From NCBI RefSeq assembly GCF_001642325.1, contig NZ_LSFI01000006.1:1-64000 (forward strand): a stretch of DNA of 64,000 nucleotides, read 5' to 3'. This document shows, piece after piece, positions 60,713 through 64,000 of this stretch (positions are counted from its first letter, which is position 1; each line of letters begins with the position of its first letter). Under the pieces are notes generated by a model. The model made no database searches, was not told the DNA's origin, and worked only from the letters and a program-made list of their open reading frames with translations. Source of the DNA: Thermodesulfatator autotrophicus. GTDB taxonomy: Bacteria; Desulfobacterota; Thermodesulfobacteria; Thermodesulfobacteriales; Thermodesulfatatoraceae. A program made the position numbers and the translations under genes.

Positions 60713-63709
60713 TTAATCGCCCATTTCCACCCCGGCGGACCTATCCCTGGCGGGATCCTCTATGACCTCGATGTCGAGACTCTTTCCTTTCCCCCTGGAG
60801 GTTTCTCTTTCCCGGGAGGATCCCATATCTTTGGCCCGATCTCCCGCCCCGGATTTCAGGTCCAGATCCACGCCTTTTCCCCGAAGGGTGCCGGTTTCTC
60901 TGCCCTTACCATGGCTCTCTTTCATGAGTTCTTCCTTGAGTTCGTTCTTGAGCTCTTCCCGGGCCCCCTCCGGATGCCAATCCCTTGTCTTGCTCTCGAC
61001 GGCCCGATCGAGGGCTTCTTTCTGATTTTCGGGCCTGCGTTCTTCAATTACTTTTCTCAAAATCTCTTTTGAGGCTTCTCTTTTGATTGAGTCTATCATG
61101 CTCTCTTTAAGATCTTTGCCGGCAAAATAATCACGGTAGTCCTGTAGGTTTACGACCCGGTTGAGGATCTTGAAATCGGCCTCGGAGGCCGTGATACTCT
61201 CCCTCAAGGTGACAACGTCCCGGTCGAGGTCTTTTCTTACCTGGAGTCTCTCATCGAGGGAGCGGGCCCCGGCCTCGACTTCCGCCGCCCGGGTGAGAAC
61301 GTCGGCCTTCTCCTGGGAGACATCGATCCTTTCCCGGAGGTTCTCAAGGGAATCGGTATAGATTTTTGCCTCTTCTCTTCCCCGGGTCACGGCTACGTAG
61401 AAGCTGTTTGCCGAGACCGAGCGACTCTTGCTCTCGGCATTGTAGATCACCCGGTCCACGGTCTGCCCCTGGCTTTTGTAGACGGTGGTAGCGTAACCAT
61501 GGTCGAGGTAGTTGTATTCCCTTAAGTTTACTTCTTTCATCCCAAAATCCGTCCTGACAACCAGGGACTGTTCTTCCCGGTGCACGAGAACTACTTGTCC
61601 GGCAAGGCCATTTTGTACTCCAAGATCGCGATCGTTCTTAAGGAAAAGGACACGATCACCCACAGCGAATTCCCTGGTACCCAGGCTTTTTCCGTTGGAT
61701 CCGCGCACCTCGACTTTCACGCCTTCTTTCTCTACGTAGCCTCGCTTTTGTAGTTCGTATCTTATCTCGCGGTTCAAACGATCCTTAATGGAATTTTTAT
61801 CAGTTACTACGAGGACGCTTTTTTTCTCTTCCACGGCCCTGAGATAGTCCTTTTTGATCGCTTCCAGGCGTTCCTTTTTGGAGTTGATTTCTTTTACCCA
61901 GCCCTTTTCGGATAGCTTTTCCAGGGCCTCGACGGTCTTCCCTGAGGAGGCAAGCCTCGCGGCCTCACGATATTCGGGATCCTTTTGTCTAAAAATCTCC
62001 GTGAGCTCGTGAAGGGATCCTTTCTTAGCGGCTTCGGAGACCAGCCTCCGGAAGGGATCCCCCACGCCCACGGGCTTTAACTGATCCGGATCCCCTACGT
62101 AGACCACCTTCATTCCATGGGCCCGGGCGAACTCCTGGATGGCGGCGGTACGCTTGGCATCGAGCATCCCGGCTTCGTCCACCACCAGGGCCCCACCTTG
62201 GAGGCGCGTATGTTCGAAGGTTCCTTTGAGGTGGAGTGTATTGAGGGCATCGACGGTGTAACTACTAATCCCGGTTTCCTTTTCCAGGTTGGCGGCGGCG
62301 GCCCCGGAGACGGAGACACCGAGCACGACACGTCCTTGTTCTTGATACACGGTCTTAAGACCTTTGAGCATGGTCGTCTTGCCGGTGCCGGCCTTTCCGA
62401 TCACCACGGCATCTCCTCGGCCTGTAGCAATCCCCTCAATGGCCGATTTTTGTTCATCGGTCAGGTGATAGCCCAGGCCTTGTTCGAAACTTTTCAGGAT
62501 TTCTTTTGTCTTCTCGGGATTCAGGGCATAGCTCGAGCTATGATTCATCAAACCTATATCTCGGGTCCTCAGCTCCGCGTGGAGGTTGTTTGTTACGGTC
62601 CAGACGTTTCGACCTACACGATCCTGACCCAGGGAGTGTCTTCCGCCCTGATTACTGAAAGCCCTTTCAAGGGCATTCTCGGCATAATTTTGGATCTGTC
62701 CCACCCAAAGGTAGATTCCTTCCTTAGCCAGGGCCCTCACACCCTCGAGCTGAACGTCAATTTCCCGGACATATCCCTTGGTGGAGAGCTGCTTTTCAGC
62801 TACTCCTTCGAGGATTTTTTGAGCGATGCTACTAATAGCGACTTCTTTCTGATAATCGTAATTTCCCTGGCGTTCGGGGAGTTTGATTCCGACTTCCCGG
62901 GCCCTGGTTTCCCAGTTTTTACGCAGCTCTTCCGGATTGAAATCTTTTTTGGGATCCCGAGTGCGGTAGGCGGCCACTTCGGCGGCCTTCCCGCCCTCAA
63001 GGCCGTGTTCTTTGAGGTAGTCTTCTATCTCGGCCCGTCTGGTAGAGAAGGCCCGGAGCTGCTCTTCCGTGAAGTCGGCGAGATCGAAGGTACCGTCCTT
63101 TTTCCATTCGATCCGGTAGCCCATCTCTTCGAGGTTACGGGCGCAATGCATGCGATACATAAGGCCCAGGTCTATTTTGTGGTTGTAAATTTCCCGAAGG
63201 TAGGCGGAGACCACTTTTCCGTCGCCGGCGCGTTCGGCCACGTTGGCAATCAGAACATGGGAGTGCAACTGCGGATCCCCGTTTCGGTTGGTGAAGTGAT
63301 CAAAGCGCACGGCAAGCATTCCCCGGGCCGCAGTGGGGTTGCCGTTCTCATCCCGGGCCTGAAACATCCCGGAGGATTCTATGTAATCTATTACGGCCTT
63401 TACGGCTTCACGGTGAGCCTCCAGGATGAGCTCACGGTGGTGGTCGTCAAGGGCGGCTAACAAAGAGACGGACTTTGGAGCGGAGAAGGAGAGGTTATCG
63501 GCGAGGCGATCGTTACCTTTCAGCGCTCCCCCGGTTTCCCTGATCCTGGCCTCGACGATCTCCTGGAAGCGCTCATGATTTATTTTTTCCCCGGTGTTCC
63601 AGTAGGTTTCGCCGGCGATTACGTTCCCCTCTCCACCCTGGAAAAAGTAGTCTTCCTTTTCGAAATAGAAGGCCCCCTGGGAAGCGGAAACACCGGAAAG
63701 GGAGAGCAT
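60713..63709 (-). CDS. traA: MobF-family conjugative relaxase-helicase (TraA/TrwC-like)
   Basis: A 998-residue protein that nicks the transfer origin and unwinds the strand for conjugation. The N-terminal relaxase (about 1-290) has a candidate catalytic Tyr near residues 15-21, the block LSFSAPKSVSLL and the three-His metal motif HFTNRNGDPQLHSH. The RecD-like helicase has Walker A IGKAGTGKTTML (about 438-449), Walker B VVDEAGMLD and the later motif VAVTRGREEAKIYTD. The C-terminal 200 residues are charged and helical, ending in a Glu/Arg-rich tail. The ATG at 63709 shares its A with the stop of the upstream gene. The toxin-antitoxin pair follows it. Confidence 0.92.
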   Translation of the reverse strand: MLSLSGVSASQGAFYFEKEDYFFQGGEGNVIAGETYWNTGEKINHERFQEIVEARIRETGGALKGNDRLADNLSFSAPKSVSLLAALDDHHRELILEAHREAVKAVIDYIESSGMFQARDENGNPTAARGMLAVRFDHFTNRNGDPQLHSHVLIANVAERAGDGKVVSAYLREIYNHKIDLGLMYRMHCARNLEEMGYRIEWKKDGTFDLADFTEEQLRAFSTRRAEIEDYLKEHGLEGGKAAEVAAYRTRDPKKDFNPEELRKNWETRAREVGIKLPERQGNYDYQKEVAISSIAQKILEGVAEKQLSTKGYVREIDVQLEGVRALAKEGIYLWVGQIQNYAENALERAFSNQGGRHSLGQDRVGRNVWTVTNNLHAELRTRDIGLMNHSSSYALNPEKTKEILKSFEQGLGYHLTDEQKSAIEGIATGRGDAVVIGKAGTGKTTMLKGLKTVYQEQGRVVLGVSVSGAAAANLEKETGISSYTVDALNTLHLKGTFEHTRLQGGALVVDEAGMLDAKRTAAIQEFARAHGMKVVYVGDPDQLKPVGVGDPFRRLVSEAAKKGSLHELTEIFRQKDPEYREAARLASSGKTVEALEKLSEKGWVKEINSKKERLEAIKKDYLRAVEEKKSVLVVTDKNSIKDRLNREIRYELQKRGYVEKEGVKVEVRGSNGKSLGTREFAVGDRVLFLKNDRDLGVQNGLAGQVVLVHREEQSLVVRTDFGMKEVNLREYNYLDHGYATTVYKSQGQTVDRVIYNAESKSRSVSANSFYVAVTRGREEAKIYTDSLENLRERIDVSQEKADVLTRAAEVEAGARSLDERLQVRKDLDRDVVTLRESITASEADFKILNRVVNLQDYRDYFAGKDLKESMIDSIKREASKEILRKVIEERRPENQKEALDRAVESKTRDWHPEGAREELKNELKEELMKESHGKGRETGTLRGKGVDLDLKSGAGDRAKDMGSSRERETSRGKGKSLDIEVIEDPARDRSAGVEMGD

Positions 63710-64000
63710 CACTTACCCCCTTTTGCGGAATCTTTTTGGTTATCAAGCTCGTCGGAGAGCCGTTTCATTTCCGATTCCAGATCCCCCAGGAAACGGCCCT
63801 GTTTCCGTTCCAATTTATGGAGTTTTTCTTCGAGTTTTTGGGCCTGTTCCCGTTGTTTCTTGGCGATCTTTTCCTCTTCCCGCGCCGCCTCCGGGAAGTA
63901 GGAACGTTCGAAGGCTTTCCATTCTCGTTCGAATTTGACGTTCTCTTTTGCGAACTCGATGTCGTGTCTTTCGAGCCTTACGAGGAGCAGGAAGATGAGG
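63709..64000 (-). CDS. partial coding sequence upstream of traA, coiled-coil protein
   Basis: The last 96 codons of a gene that enters from the right edge. The visible part begins LIFLLLVRLERHDIEFAKEN, which could be the end of a membrane segment. A long charged coiled coil (QREQAQKLEEKLHKLERKQ) follows and ends DSAKGGK. The TGA overlaps the traA ATG by one base, so translation is coupled and the protein is probably a mobilisation accessory. The family cannot be told without the N-terminus. Confidence 0.7.
   Translation of the reverse strand, partial: LIFLLLVRLERHDIEFAKENVKFEREWKAFERSYFPEAAREEEKIAKKQREQAQKLEEKLHKLERKQGRFLGDLESEMKRLSDELDNQKDSAKGGK

Noticed and set aside
62117-63460. A 447-codon plus-strand open frame inside traA
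   Set aside because: It is antisense to the conserved relaxase-helicase, whose motifs are unmistakable; GC-rich codon use keeps the opposite strand open by chance.

Overview
The window looks like about 59.5 kb of a compact chromosome from a thermophilic, anaerobic, sulfur-cycle bacterium, followed by the left end of an integrated conjugative-type element. The proteins are rich in Lys and Glu. Genes are tightly packed, often with overlapping stops and starts. The gene set includes split YeeE/YedE sulfur-uptake proteins, multiheme cytochromes c, rubredoxin, a selenoprotein peroxiredoxin, a two-subunit pyruvate carboxylase and an RtcA/Rnl3-type RNA-repair pair. This fits the Thermodesulfobacteriota; a Thermodesulfatator-like organism is my guess, and nothing in the window proves the genus. 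There is no rRNA and no CRISPR array.

Left end (1-6200): a surface-protein locus read leftwards. It holds a PEP-CTERM protein and a secreted seven-repeat propeller/PKD protein, each broken by one frameshift, under a textbook sigma-54 promoter. A multi-spanning LuxR-type regulator lies upstream. Next comes a graveyard: a decayed 3' end of leuS and remnants of two transposases.

Core region (6200-36000): pyrG-rsmG, a GalT-like protein, two YeeE/YedE halves and a PyrK-like flavoprotein run rightwards. A fused hisHF of the eukaryotic HIS7 type, a coiled-coil nuclease-like protein, tRNA-Arg(CCT), an MBL hydrolase, a HAD hydrolase, pcnB and a GAF/sigma-54 activator follow. A REP-associated transposase (RAYT) sits among copies of its likely repeat. 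After tyrA and a MITE-like element comes a long leftward operon: oppD-oppF-rtcA-rnl3-miaB-bfn-php-uvrD. Then follow rhomboid and SDH-type membrane proteases, an FKBP/SlyD, an MFS carrier and endonuclease III.

Right part (36000-59500): tRNA-Arg(ACG), an M20 peptidase, a metallophosphoesterase, aroB, fumarase alpha and a cation/proton antiporter. Next is a redox cluster: Sec-peroxiredoxin (in-frame UGA plus a SECIS hairpin), rubredoxin, a pentaheme cytochrome and an octaheme HAO-like cytochrome. The leftward genes are pycB/pycA, folC, a solute symporter with a UspA-DUF485 fusion partner, an AMIN amidase and mutS.

Right end (59522-64000): a 45-nt 3' half of tRNA-Lys(CTT) marks an attachment site. 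Beyond it lie a large imperfect palindrome, a ParE/RHH toxin-antitoxin pair with its own promoter-operator, a MobF relaxase-helicase (TraA) and the end of a translationally coupled upstream gene. This DNA is visibly more GC-rich than the chromosome.

Two short dispersed repeat families run through the chromosome: GGGACAGGC(AAAAATTT) units, probably mobilised by the RAYT, and units built on GAGACTGCTTCG.
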